This document shows positions 1 through 9,594 of a DNA stretch of 30,805 nucleotides, one piece after another. Where the stretch lies: contig SZWC01000556.1 of NCBI GenBank assembly GCA_023375785.1, forward strand, positions 109,358-140,162, in the 5' to 3' direction. The notes beneath the pieces are model-generated. The model made no database searches, was not told the origin of the DNA, and was given only the letters and a program-made list of their open reading frames with translations. A program made the translations under genes and the position numbers. Positions within the stretch are counted from its first letter, which is position 1. Each line of letters opens with the position of its first letter. This DNA comes from Penium margaritaceum. Taxonomy: Eukaryota > Streptophyta > Zygnematophyceae > Desmidiales > Peniaceae.

Positions 1-561
1 CTTCCCGCCACATTGGAAGGACCAAAAATCCAGATTAATGCTCCCGTGGTTGACATCCCCCGACAGGGCTTCTCTAACATCTAGGAGGAAACACGCCAGA
101 CCCTCACGAAGATGCAAGCAGCTCTGAAGAAAGCAGTGGACTGACATCACAGCAACATGTTTATCGCTTGTGATCGTGTCATGCTCAGCTCAGCGACCAT
201 CAAACTCCTTGGACAAGACTTCACATAGCTCAAACCCAAGTGGTTGGGCTTGTTCGAGATCAAGCGAATGCAAACTCCGGTCATTGCTCGACTTCACCTG
301 CCAGACAGTATGGAGATCCACCCAGACATACAAATTAACAAGTAGAAGCACTACCAGGACCCCCACAACAAATGCCCCAGACGAGACGTCGGTTCTCTAC
401 CACCAAACAAACTAGATGGGAATACGGAGTACGTAATCGCAGACATCCTCGGACATGGACATCATGGAAAAATGACTGAGTACTTGGTCAAGTGGCATGG
501 CTACGACACCGCAAATAGTAGTTGTAAGCCGTACGAAAAACTATGAGACATCATCATCTGA
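1..561 (+). pseudogene. gypsy integrase C-terminus with chromodomain (broken)
   Basis: Frame 1 reads continuously as the end of a chromovirus integrase with no frameshift, but with in-frame stops at 82, 142, 226, 343 and 544. The segment at about 232-255 (LKPKWLGLFEIK) is the GPY/F-like module that follows the integrase core. About 424-540 is a chromodomain: it has YVIADILGH, then TEYLVKWHGYD, then a decayed tryptophan strand (SSCKPYEKL, where families usually have W-E-P). Chromodomains of this kind guide chromovirus integrase to modified histones in the host nucleus. The stops at 226 and 343 are TAG. The DDE core is upstream of the window. A second copy of the chromodomain lies at 9416-9594. 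Confidence 0.85.
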
Positions 562-626
562 TCATAATCTAAGCTACTACAGGTGTCACCGCCCTACATC
601 TTCTAACGCGCCAAGAAATCGCAGGT

Positions 627-640
627 AAGAAGGGAGGAAG
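627..640 (+). promoter_or_regulatory. gypsy polypurine tract (plus-strand primer site)
   Basis: A purine run (AAGAAGGGAGGAAG) sits immediately upstream of the LTR start TGTTACG. The second gypsy copy has AAAAGGGGGGAT in the same place. In the family this tract primes plus-strand DNA synthesis. Confidence 0.75.
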
Positions 641-989
641 TGTTACGTCCCAGACGTACATGAGACCGTACATTCAGGGGCCACCACGCCTCGACCTCTA
701 GATTCTTATGCCGTTCAGCCGAGGGCATTTTGGCCACTTGTCCTCACTTTGTTCTGCTTCCGAGGGTTCAGACACATTCGACCCGTTTTTAGAAAGGTCA
801 AAAGAAGTGTTGTAAACCGTATCAATGCTTCAATACTTTTCGTTCAACATCTCGACAATGCTATGATTTTGTAAAACCGCATCTCAATATTCGATGATCT
901 GAGGCCAACCAAGGAACTACTCACACTCTGTGAGCAGTTCCTTTATGAGTGCCCCCACTGTTGTAGCAATGGGCTGAACGTCCACTGCC
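641..989 (+). repeat. gypsy 3' LTR, copy 1 (probably truncated)
   Basis: Begins TGTTACGTCCCAGACGTACATG and aligns by eye with the LTR at 24080 (TGTTATGCCCCAGATGTACATG). Further blocks also match, such as the CGACC-GTTTT stretch near 800, a run at 815-900 and a final block near 940-950. It contains a 15-bp inverted repeat at 911-925/929-943 (one mismatch, loop CTC) that the other copy lacks. The end is set where similarity to minus-strand gag begins. Confidence 0.7.
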
Positions 990-999
990 AATGCTCGTC

Positions 1000-1982
1000 G
1001 GTTGCTACTACTCCTATTGTTGTCCCTCATTGCATCTCTTTTTCTCCTTCTTTTCTTGTACGGCCACTACAATGTCCTGAGTCTGGCCGCTCTGGGTAGA
1101 TGAGGATAAAGAAGCGGTAGAGGTGGGACTAGTGAATAGAACAAGAGGCTTAGGAGGGGTCATAATCACTACAAGAACAAGTGGACACTGCTGATGGGTG
1201 AAAGCAGCCTCATGAGTCGATGTCGCCTCGAGAAAATAACGATGAGCCCAACAAAGCAGCAGCATTTAATCCAACAACTCAGAGAGGGCCACAATGTCCT
1301 TCACGTGGTCCAAGTGTACCCCCATCATGATAGCGTCAAGTGCCAGAAATTGTGTCCCACCACCAGTCCCGAGACGCATGAAAGGTGCATGGCGCGTCTC
1401 CAATAGTCTGTTGTGAGCTCTATGCGACCCTCGCGGCAGGAGTGGCAGTCAAGCCGCCCTCGTGGGCATGGGTCTCCGTAGCGAGTAATGCCAGGACCAG
1501 CTCCTAGCCCTGGTGTGGGTCTGCTCCAGTCCCGGTTCCGGCCTCACCCAAAAATGGGCGAAAGTCCACCACAGTCTCGCGTGGCATGGCACAGAGAAAA
1601 CCGCCCATCACTCTCGCTGTTGTCTGGATTTAGTGAGCGTCGTGAGTCTAGTACTGGCTGTGGTAGTAGGACAAGACGCCCTCAGAGTCTGTCCAAACCT
1701 GAAACAAGATCTCCTAGCATTAAAAGCCCTTATTGCTATTGTAACTGGGTGGAGGTGTCTCAAAGTCCTTCGGTCACCACCCATTGGTGAGGACGACCTC
1801 AGGCTCAGGAGATGGTGGACGAGGCATAGGGAGATCACCAGTGAGAGAAATATCACCCAAGGTGAACGCTACAAAATGATGTGGCTGGTTGTGACGGTGA
1901 GAAGGTGGCAAGGTGAGAGGTGGGGATCCTAGGTGGCAATGTGCTCCTCAACGACGTGAATCTCGTACTTACGTATGTCATC
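1000..1982 (-). pseudogene. copia gag fragment 'V' (minus strand)
   Basis: This stretch aligns along its length with the gag region of element W (about 6780-7700, minus). Shared landmarks read on the minus strand include LRHLHPVTI followed by the RSCFRFGQTLRASCP-type block (about 1680-1760), the FLGEAGTGTGADP block (about 1560-1510), and LLCWAHRYFLEATSTHEAA (about 1250-1195), which lies near the expected zinc-knuckle end. The intact relative in Z has FLGDSLTGSGADP at the same point. The frame is broken by several shifts and stops. No LTR or pol belongs to it: it is cut at about 1982 by a piece of element Y's LTR and at about 1000 by the gypsy LTR. It is an old fragment of a W-like element. 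Confidence 0.7.
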
Positions 1983-2031
1983 GCTCTTGCCAATTTGCAT
2001 GTTCTTCTTGCCTGTCATGTCTTGGTGATGC
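1983..2031 (+). repeat. 49-bp remnant of Y 5' LTR
   Basis: The sequence from CTCTTGCCAATTTGCATG to GTCATGTCTTGGTGAT is nearly identical to 5203-5248 inside Y's 3' LTR. It is joined on the left to the gag fragment V and on the right directly to CAG-rich leader. The rest of the 5' LTR and the PBS are therefore deleted. Confidence 0.75.
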
Positions 2032-3241
2032 AAACGGTAGCGGCAGCGAGTAGCAGTAATAAGAGCGGCGGCGTACAGCAGCCGTAGCAGCAGCAGCAGC
2101 AGCAGATGCAGCGTGAGCAACTGCAACAGCAGCATCCTGATGCAGCGGTAGTATCCGTCGTAGTAGCTTGTGCAGTAACCAACACAATAGGTGCAAAAAC
2201 AGCGGTGGCGTGCAGCATTTGCAACAGCAGCAGCAGCAATAGCAGCGAGCAGTTATAGTAGTAGCGCTGATGAGTAGTGGTTGCATCAGTAGCAGTAGCA
2301 GCAGAAGTGGTGGCGAGCTACTGCAAGTATACTCCACAGCCGTAGTAGCAACAGCGCGCGCAGCAGGAGCAGCCGCTGTCGCAGAAGCCACCGCTATTGC
2401 CCCCACCACAGCCAGCGGGAAGCTGCCTTGTACCTTCCCACTACAGGCGAGCTCGCCGTTAGGCGAGCTCGTGGTGGAGCTTGCCGTAGGGCGACCTCAC
2501 CGATCGGCGAGCTTGCCGATCGACGAGCTCGTCCGAATGACGAGCTCGCCACGAGGGTCGAGCCAAGTAGCATGAAAGAAAAGAAGGGGAGGGGCACCCG
2601 AGGAGAGGGCACCCCAAAACATGGAGGCACCCGAGGAAACCTCAATTGAGGAGTCCTCAAGACACCATTGTAGAATTTGGTGTGTAGAAATTAATAATAC
2701 AATAACAGTGGGGAGCATAGCAGCTACCCCTACAACGGCAGCTACAGCAGTTGTGACAGATTCAACAGGAGCAACAAAAGCGATGTGAGGCCACAGCCGT
2801 TGGTGATCAATAGCAGTCACATTAGCAGCAGTAGCAGCACAGGTGGCCTGAGGCCACGACCTCAGTTGATGAAGGTGACCGGAGCAGCTGCAGAAGTTGT
2901 AGAAGCATCGGCACAAGCAGTGCTAGTGGCTAGAGGAGGTGTGGACTGAGACCACAACTGTCAACATTTGATGGCAGCCACAAGCAGCAGCGACAATAGC
3001 AACAGCACTAAAGGCGAATTGAGGTCACACGTTCAGCAGCCACGTGATAGGAGTGTAACAATCGCATAGCAGTCGTACAACGGCAAACCACCAGCATGGT
3101 GGTGGCTGTCCTTGTGACGATATTGTAGTACATCTGAGGGATTGTGCTTTGATTGCCTACCTCCCCCTATGGCTTTGTGCTAGAGGGAGCGAGTGCCCTG
3201 TGTACTCATCCATGCTAGGCTCCAAAGATGAGCACCCTAGC
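2032..3241 (+). other. Leader of element Y (CAG-rich, then palindrome cluster, then 5' UTR)
   Basis: No convincing gene. 2036-2400 is an interrupted CAG/AGC-rich tract. 2449-2550 holds the GAGCTC cluster. 2570-2640 is purine-rich. 2690-3000 aligns with the reverse complement of X at about 13.9-14.2 kb, including the matched phrases GTGGCCTGAGGCCACGAC and GAGGCCACAGCCGTTGG. The order (CAG tract, palindrome cluster, conserved block, ORF) is the same in X. Long open frames here on both strands are low-complexity artefacts. Confidence 0.6.
2449..2550. repeat. GAGCTC palindrome cluster in Y leader
   Basis: Four GAGCTC palindromes (2449, 2465, 2525, 2542) lie in about 100 bp, mostly as CGAGCTCG, with degenerate GAGCTTGCCG copies between them. 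The same leader position in X carries GCCGGC repeats and in Z carries CCGCGG repeats. Confidence 0.7.
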
Positions 3242-4805
3242 ATGGCAGGGAGCGTAGCCGGCACCGTGGTTGGCACCGGTACTGCATGCGTTACAGGCGT
3301 CGCGTCCACAGTGGCAGTTGCAGCTGTGGCATACGCCTTAGATGGCTTTGCCTAATACTGTTGTGGCAATTGCCACCATGGCAGGCACTAGTGTCCCCAG
3401 CAGCCTGCCGGATGGTGGTCCCACCCTTCTTCTTCACCATCCGACTCAGAGACGCAATTGGCCAATACTGTGGTACCCCCTCGGTGGAGTTATGGCAGTG
3501 TTGTGCGCCGAGCTTTAGGGTCTAAAGGACATGGTGCAATAATTCACAGGCCATGTCACTGAGCGGTCTATCGCCACCATGTCGGTGTAGACTCCCTCCT
3601 CTTTGTCCTGATCGTCCTCGCCCACATCTGAGACATTGCCTGAAGATGTCTTGACGCCCGACGTCGCGTCCACAACTGACACCCTCCGCTCAGTCCTAGA
3701 GGCAGTTGGATTCATCCCGACCTCCGACCCTGTCGCTCTCTTAGACGTCCCTTCTGTTGGCACCCCTCATGCACACACTTGCCGCGCGCAACAACGGATG
3801 GCACGATTGGCTAGACATGCCCAGGCAGCAACACTAGTACCGACAGCAGCAGCAGCAATGCGGACAGCAGCAGCACCAGCAGTGACGGACGTTGCCAATG
3901 AGCCAAAATTACATGTCCCCGGTCACGGGATTGGTATGTCACCCCCTTTCAGCGTGTGCCGGTGTGTCTGTCATAGGGGGAATGGAGTCTCCCCCCACGA
4001 CTATGGTGGAGCTAAGGAATGAGGTAGTAGACGGAGGCACACGACACACTCGGTTGGCCGGCATGTGGAGGGGACAGACACCCCTGCTGTGGGGAAGGAC
4101 TGTTCATCCAAGGAGGAGTGGTCCGACGCTGAGCCAGCTTCAGAGATCGAGTTGGAGATTGCAGCCGATGTAGTAGAGGGAGTCAGAGAGCCAGTAGAGG
4201 CTATTGATACCTTGATGATGGTCGGGAGAATAGGAGCTACAATGGCGGTGTCAGGAGTTGTAGTAGTGCCATCTCCCTCGTCCCCGATCGCGGGATTGGT
4301 ACACCGCTCCCTCTTTGTTTCTACCAGTCTGACGGCCGTAGGGGGGGTGGAGTGTCTGTTATCGACCACAGGACAGCAAAAGATTGATACACCGGATAGT
4401 GTTGGATGACGGGAGCATGTGGCCGACTACAAGGAGGGGACAGATGTCCCTTGTGAGGACATCGAGTCGTACATGGGGGATTGGTCAGACACGGAATCGA
4501 TGACAGACGTAGAGGCCCAGTGTGTTATCGTTTTTGCAGCAACCGCAGTACGAGGAAAGGATGGCCCCTCTACAATGGCAGATGTCTGTGTGTGTAAAAC
4601 ATTGACAATGATTGATGAGCGTACAGCAGTCACAGTAGAGGACATAGAGCGAGTTGTGGACCTTCGGCTCATGGCTGCCTTGACCAGCGTCGTTAACACC
4701 ATGGCGGTTCCACCCGAAGTCACAACCGTAGTTCCCGTGCCTGAGCGCCTGCGCTCTGCAATAGCACTTGGTGTATTGCACCATTGTCACGAGGAGACCT
4801 TGTAA
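3242..4805 (+). pseudogene. Acidic repeat-module ORF of element Y (unknown function, broken)
   Basis: Homologous to the minus-strand ORF of X (13609-10742). The start ATG at 3242 is chosen because X has a matching alanine/glycine/threonine-rich N-terminus (MAxSVAGT.VGTGTA against MARDGGAVAGTGTA). The coding sense then moves through frames 2, 1, 0, 1 and 0. Around 3492-3640 there is a short possible coiled coil (L-K-D-M-V-Q) whose glutamine positions, read from X, are now TAG or TAA. After 3636 comes an S/T/A-rich segment (LPEDVLTPDV... against MPPEDFVESDL in X). A module of the type GLVxRSL, MGGMExPP, then EEWSDAE occurs twice (about 3920-4140 and 4280-4510). The C-terminal part has DLRLMAALTSVV, matched in X by DLRLMATKTSVV. 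I recognise no known family, catalytic motif or zinc knuckle. It replaces gag-pol in this element, so a role in particle assembly or RNA packaging is conceivable but unproven. Confidence 0.6.
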
Positions 4806-4963
4806 TGTGGTTGGTGTTTAAACGGACAGTGAGTATAGTCCCTCTACGAGGAGGGAGAGGCGCCTACATACGTGTGCTTGATTGGTTCTCGCCATGCTTG
4901 GTTTTGCCAGTGATCCTTCCCTACCTTCGATTATTCACCTTTGTGGTTATAGTTATGTCAGCC

Positions 4964-4971
4964 AGGGGGAG
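4964..4971 (+). promoter_or_regulatory. Polypurine tract of Y
   Basis: AGGGGGAG immediately precedes the LTR start TGTTGG. Element Z has ATGGGGGAG followed by TGTTGG at 23257-23271, the same arrangement. Confidence 0.75.
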
Positions 4972-5604
4972 TGTTGGTTAGTGTGGTTTCCACCCGTCAC
5001 GAGTGATGACCATGGTGATTACCTGTGTACCCCGTACTGGTGGTATGGAGTATCAATACAGGAGAGCACAACGATATGGTGAGGGTCTTGAGACATCTTC
5101 AGCACCTACGACATGACCAGTATGATGCGCTTGTTGCATCTTGGCAGCCTGATCAGTTTGTGTGGTGATGTAGGACTTTTCTCGGTGGACCGGCCACTCT
5201 TGCCAATTTGCATGTTTTTCTTGCCTGTCATGTCTTGGTGATACGAACCCACCTTATGTGGGTATGTTTCTTAGAGCTAGTTGTTCTGTACATTCTGTTA
5301 TAGACGACACATGATTCTGACCTCTGAGCAGTGAGTTATGGCCAAAACTATGGTTTTGGGCCAGTTTGAGCAGGTAGAAGCATACTATGGCCTCTAGAGA
5401 CTTTAGGCAGCCAGCAGCTATTTAGGTGGATTGCTGCTCATTTTTTATCTCTCTCTGTAATTATATTCAATTTGAGCTTTCTCACACTCTGTATGTGTCC
5501 CTACCTAGACCCTTGCAGTTTTGTGCATGACTTGTGACTGTCATTATACACTAAGAAAACGCTGACGCCAGTTAACTGGCAAGCCGTTAGGAAGGTTCCA
5601 GGAT
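4972..5604 (+). repeat. 3' LTR of element Y
   Basis: Starts TGTTGG after a polypurine tract. Near 5104 it shares CACCTACGACAT and the following stretch with X's LTRs. At 5337-5360 it shares TTATGGCCAAAAC with Z's LTR. At 5418-5430 it carries CTATTTAGGTGG, found in the LTRs of X and Z, followed by TATCTCTCTCTG and TGTGTCCCTACCTAG. The end is placed near 5604, where similarity to the other LTR ends stops and W coding sequence begins. About 630 bp. Confidence 0.75.
5419..5425 (+). promoter_or_regulatory. TATA-like element in Y LTR
   Basis: TATTTAG within CTATTTAGGTGG. The same word recurs at the same relative place in the LTRs of X (reverse complement, 9728-9739) and Z (16252-16262 and 23616-23626), which suggests a conserved core promoter at the U3/R border. 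Confidence 0.5.
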
Positions 5605-6799
5605 GTTTTTTGGGCGGGGCTGCCAGCCCGGAGGGGCCAGTGGATGGAGGTGATGTGCTGTCCGGAAGCGGGAGGATGGAGGATGGACTCACTACTCCCC
5701 CACACGACGAGAGGAACATCGACGAGTCGGAGCGAACAAGGTCACGGGGAAACAACTCCTCAAAGAAAAGGACATCCCAAAACTCAATGATGTAGTGCCG
5801 GGAGGGATCCCAGAACTGTCGGGCTTTGGAGTGACGCGGGATGCCGAGGAAGCTACACGGACGTCCGCGGGGGGTAAGCTTGCCGCCTGTAATGGGGCGG
5901 GCAACCACACAATGGCCACAAAGGCCCAAACATGAGCCGGAAAGAGGTCGACCCATTGACCACACTAGTGTCGGTACGGCGTGGAATGGCGGGGAAGGGG
6001 TCCGTGGGAAATCTGGTTCCAGACCCACGTCATGTAGGACATGGCGAAAAAGTAGAAATCAATGGAAAGACCATATTAGACTCGCATAGTATGCACGACG
6101 ACGATGTAACATGCGTTGGTGCTCGGGAGAGAGAACACCAGTGACAAATTGAGAGAGGAGGAGAAGAAACATAGGGAATGCAACGGGACACATGATAGAG
6201 GTTATCAACAACAGAGAAACGAAACACAATGGCACTTGTGTCAAGAACAGCCACTATGGTACAGTCAATAGAGTGCTCAACAGTGAGACCCATCCTCGTG
6301 CATGCACGAACAGAAAGCAGGCTGAGCTGAAGAGCAAGGACAATGAGTGCATAAAAAATGTACAAGGGGCCAGAAAAACCATCAAACCGCACAACCGTAC
6401 CTCCCTATACAGGCAACAATGGACCAGACCCTGTACTAACAGACCGAATGGACGCAACGGGACCGAGCACAACGAAGTCACTACGAGGATAGGTAAGGTG
6501 ATGGATGGCACCAGAGTCAATGATCCGGGTGCCACTCGGCTCAACACCAATTGTCAACACCGAACAACATGCCACAGAACACTCTGCCTCTGCTGGACAC
6601 GTAGCATAAGACTCACGGCAACAATGAACAGCACGGATGTGTGACTCGTCAAGCCAGTCAGTACCGTGAGGTCCATCCTCATTCCAAGCCAACTGCGCTC
6701 CACCACAAGCGTCATCACGGGCAACAGATGCTATAAGACAAGTTGTCTCAGGACCCCTCGGCTGCAACGCCTTGAGAGTGGCCGCTCGGGGTAGAGGAA
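5605..6799 (-). pseudogene. W protease-integrase region (broken, integrase core deleted)
   Basis: The aspartic protease motif reads IIDSGAIHHL near 6520-6495, matching LVDSGATHHM in Z. It is followed by the region with LQLSLLSVRACTRMGL (about 6335-6290), matching LELSLLSICACTKMDL. The sequence then jumps from the start of the integrase zinc-finger region (LSRAPTHV, about 6130) to TWVWNQISHGPL (about 6015-5980). In Z those points are about 560 bp apart and enclose the whole D-D-E core, so W has an internal deletion of the catalytic core. The end of integrase is recognisable as FLGIPRHSKARQFWDPSRHY then DVLFFEE (about 5860-5750). Several frameshifts and stops are present. Non-functional. Confidence 0.75.
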
Positions 6800-8031
6800 G
6801 AGGAGGAGGAAGTGGTGGAGGTGGGACCGATGAACGCGGACATAGGCATAGGAGGGATTGCAGTCATTGCTGTAATAAGTGGACTCTACTAATGGGCGAT
6901 GGCAGCCTCATGATTTGATGTGGCTTGGAGGAAGTAACGATGGGCCCAAAGAAGCATCTATAGTGACTCAGACAACTCAAAGAGAGCCACACGGTCGAAG
7001 CCCATAGAGCTTCACGTGGTCCAAGTGTGTCCCTATCATGATGGTGTTGAGTGCCCACAATTTTGTCTTACCACCGGTCCCAAGGCAGTGTAAAGGCGCA
7101 TCGCGCGTTTCTAGTAGTCAGCAGCAAGCTCTATGGAACCCTGACAGAGGGAGAGAAACTCACGTAGTCGGGCCGCCCTCATGGCATGGGTCTCCGCGGC
7201 GTGAAGTGTCAGGACTAGCTCCCAGCCCTGGCACGAATATGCTCCAGTCCCGGTCCCGGTCTCACCTAGGAAGGGTCAGAAGTCGACCACAGTCTCCTGC
7301 GGCATGACGTAGAGGAAATCGCACATCGCTCTCGCTGCTGTCTGGACCAGGTGAGCACCGTGAGTCTGGTACTTCCTATGGTAGTAGGGCCAGACGCCCT
7401 CACAGTTGGCCCAAACCTGAAACAGGGTATCCCAAAAATTAAAGCCCTCCTCACTATCGTAACGGGGTGGAGCTGTCTCAAAGTCCTTCAGTCGTCGCTT
7501 CGTGGGGAGGGCGACCTCAGGCTTGGGAGATGGTGGATGAGGCACAGGGAGACCACCAATGAGAGAAACGCCACCAAAGCTAAATGTTGCTAAACAACAT
7601 GCTTGGTCATGACGGCAAGAAGGTGGCGGGGTGACAGGCTGGGACCCCAGTCGTGGCTCACAAATGCACTCCTCAAGGATGTACATATCGTTCTCACGTC
7701 TATCATCCTCCATCTCCTCCGCATCCCAAGTGTCAACAAGTGATGAGGGGTGCTGAGGCCGTGGTGTTGTACAGGGCATAGACTACTGAATGGATGGTGT
7801 AGCTCCAACAGGTCCTCTTGGTGTCGGCTATGAGGCCCTAGGACGACTCCTCAGTAGCTCTATGATCTCGTGTAGCATGTCGATCTGACGCTACTACTGG
7901 TGGTGTATCTCATCGTGCATCCGACGAAGCTCATCGATCATGAGTGACTACGACCGTCGACTCATGATGCTCGAAGAGGAGGAAGAGGAGGGGTCTCCTG
8001 GCCCCTTGCCCTTGTCACGGACCGGCCGCAT
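6800..8031 (-). pseudogene. W gag (broken)
   Basis: Start chosen at the minus-strand ATG at 8031 (MRPVRDKGKGPGDP), which is in frame with the long gag segment 7779-7276. After a serine run comes a predicted coiled coil (LMIDELRRMHDEI ... IDMLHEIIELLRSR). Here glutamine positions are replaced by TAG, including two consecutive stops after HHQ. The retrotransposon gag domain follows: LKDFETAPPRYDSEEGFNFW, then CEGVWPYYHRKYQ. Z has the equivalents PPKWFESDPPVFRTGNDF and CEGVLPYYLAQYQ. FLGETGTGTGAYSCQGWELV and EFLSLCQ continue it to about 7120. The zinc-knuckle region near 6880-6840 is too decayed to assign. Gag would form the virus-like particle. Confidence 0.75.
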
Positions 8032-8766
8032 CGATGGTTTTCTATATGGGTCTAAACATCAATGTTTTCAGAATCAAGAACCGTTGGCATTTCTTGAGGA
8101 TTTACAAAGCTAGAAAAATGATGATTCAGTCAAAAATTACGTTGTGTTGGTGTTGACGTCATCACCCACAATGATGATATCAGCATAAAGGTTGTCAAAT
8201 GAGGCAAACTTTAGAGCAATTATGCACCAAATGATTCTGAATGCAGTGGCAATGGTTTTGTTAAAAAGGTTCAAGAAGGTAAAAAAACGTAACCGTTTTC
8301 TTTTTAGCCCAAAATCCAAAATTTATTTAGATCTCATAGCGTTGTTTTGTTTCCTAGAGCCTACACGGCACCAAATGAGGCGTGAATACATGTGATGGAT
8401 ATGGTTTTACAAGAACTTTTTAAATAGTCCTCAAACGCCAAAAATAGTGATCATTTGGGGTAGTTGCACTCTCTCATGTTCGGGAAGGTGGTGGGTGTGA
8501 CCTGAGCAAAGCTTGTGGGAACCTTCACGGACCCCTTTGCAATATCACGTGCCTCAACTGCTGCTGGAGAGGGTTGCAAAACCCTTGGCTGCCCCCCGGT
8601 GGTGACGTAATGATGCAGTTACAAGGGTGTCTCCATTGCTGCAATCTGCTACGGCGGGTCACCGTGGCTTGGTGGATCCTCCCAGGACCATGACTTTAGC
8701 TGTGGCTCTTACTGCTACTACCACTGTTGCGTCTCTGCTGCACAGCTCAACGAGGGATGCCTCGCT
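8032..8766 (-). other. W leader with an AT-rich island
   Basis: Untranslated leader between PBS and gag start of W. The right part (about 8460-8766) is GC-balanced like other leaders. 8040-8460 is clearly AT-richer, with no similarity seen to any other leader here and no convincing coding frame. It may be an insertion. No palindrome cluster of the X/Y/Z kind was seen. Confidence 0.5.
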
Positions 8767-8778
8767 GCTCTGATACCA
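8767..8778 (-). promoter_or_regulatory. Primer-binding site of W (initiator Met-tRNA)
   Basis: On the minus strand this reads TGGTATCAGAGC, identical to the PBS of Z at 16352. It directly follows the LTR end TTTCTCA. It fixes both the orientation of W and the inner edge of its 5' LTR. Confidence 0.9.
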
Positions 8779-9415
8779 TGAGAAACTGCTTGGAAGTTTC
8801 CTAGCTTTGTTGATGCTGACGTGGCGATATAGTCCACTCAGTTGGTGGACTAGCAAGCAAGCAGGTACAAGAAACAACAAGAGTTAGGCTAGGAAGACGC
8901 GCAAAGTCTCATTAGCTCCAATAGTTTAGTAATGCACAGAGAAATAACAACTGAAAAGTACACAACACAAGTAATTGCCACGGCGCACAGCGGGTGACGC
9001 ACACAGGAATGTCAGTTTGTCCTAAAATCGGTCCAGACTTGTGCTTTTGGCCATAACTCTATGCATAAGTATCCAAACGCAATACCGTCTGAACCTAGAG
9101 ATGCATAATATTGAGCCAGACGTAAGACTGGTCTCATGCACAAGTCCAGCATCGATCATAGGGAATACCATGTAAAACATACAAATCGATCTTAGAAGCC
9201 AGTCCGTTGAGAAATCTCTAGCAACTACAGAAAAAATATAGAGCATCCAAGCAAGCACACGAGACGTCGTGGCAGCTGCTGGTGGGTGGAACCACCACGC
9301 TTTGGTGCTTTGGAGCCAGTTGGGTCCGCATTAGGGATCTGCACGAGCATGCACACGGTCGACTGGTCACAATAAGTTGTACAAACAGAAGACGACAACG
9401 ACTCACATCACAACA
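8779..9415 (-). repeat. 5' LTR of W
   Basis: Read on the minus strand it runs from TGTTGTGATGTGAG (9415) to AGTTTCTCA (8779). Near 9050 it contains the complement of TTATGGCCAAAA, and near 8890 CCTAGCCTAACTCTTGTTG, both shared with the other copia-type LTRs here. The inner end is certain from the PBS. The outer end is inferred from TGTTG and from gypsy homology starting just beyond it. Confidence 0.65.
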
Positions 9416-9594
9416 CTCACCTCCACCACCAATCTAAGTGGACAGGAATACAAAACACATAATAGCAACCATCCTCCGACATCGACATCGTGGGAAAATG
9501 ATTGATTATCTCTTTAAATTGTGCACTACAGCTGGGAGCCCTATGAGAACCTCTAAAACGATGATAATCCAATCATTGTCTAATATAGGCGTCA
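9416..9594 (+). pseudogene. Second gypsy chromodomain relic (left half of gypsy copy 2)
   Basis: Aligns with 400-590 of gypsy copy 1: CACCACC, then GGAATAC, then a chromodomain reading IIATILRHRHRGKMIDYL against VIADILGHGHHGKMTEYL. A small deletion shifts the frame so that WEPYENL is read in another frame. Here the W-E-P strand is better preserved than in copy 1. Similarity ends at GTCACCGC (9594), exactly where X's LTR begins. The gypsy continues at 24031. Confidence 0.75.

Larger units (their letters stand above)
1..989 (+). mobile_element. 3' end of a decayed Ty3/gypsy chromovirus (gypsy copy 1)
   Basis: The left edge of the window lies inside a Ty3/gypsy element. In order it shows an integrase C-terminal tail with GPY/F-like motif and chromodomain, a purine-rich tract, and an LTR beginning TGTTACGTCCCAGACG. 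The LTR and chromodomain both have a second, diverged copy in the window (24080 onward and 9416-9594). The right end is uncertain, because minus-strand copia gag sequence takes over around 990-1000. The 5' part of the element lies outside the window. Confidence 0.85.
1983..5604 (+). mobile_element. Non-autonomous LTR retrotransposon 'Y' (same family as X)
   Basis: A plus-strand LTR element without recognisable gag, protease, integrase or RT. Its parts are a 49-bp remnant of the 5' LTR, a CAG-rich leader with a GAGCTC palindrome cluster, a decayed acidic ORF (3242-4805), a polypurine tract and a full 3' LTR. Leader, ORF and LTR all align with element X on the opposite strand at 9.6-15.9 kb plus 23.8-24.0 kb. 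The LTR shares the block near the TATA-like motif with copia elements Z and W, so I infer mobilisation in trans by a copia element. The right boundary with W is accurate to about 10 bp. No target duplication could be found because the 5' end is truncated. Confidence 0.7.
5605..9415 (-). mobile_element. Truncated Ty1/copia element 'W' (minus strand)
   Basis: Read on the minus strand it has a 5' LTR (9415-8779), a Met-tRNA PBS (8778-8767), a leader, a gag start at 8031, gag, protease, and integrase ends with the catalytic core missing. It stops inside the integrase-RT linker at about 5605, where Y's 3' LTR abuts. RT, RNase H and the 3' LTR are absent from the window. Similarity to Z is clear at protein level but weak at DNA level, so it is a separate, older copia family. 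Its left-hand LTR border adjoins the gypsy chromodomain relic at 9416. Confidence 0.8.
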
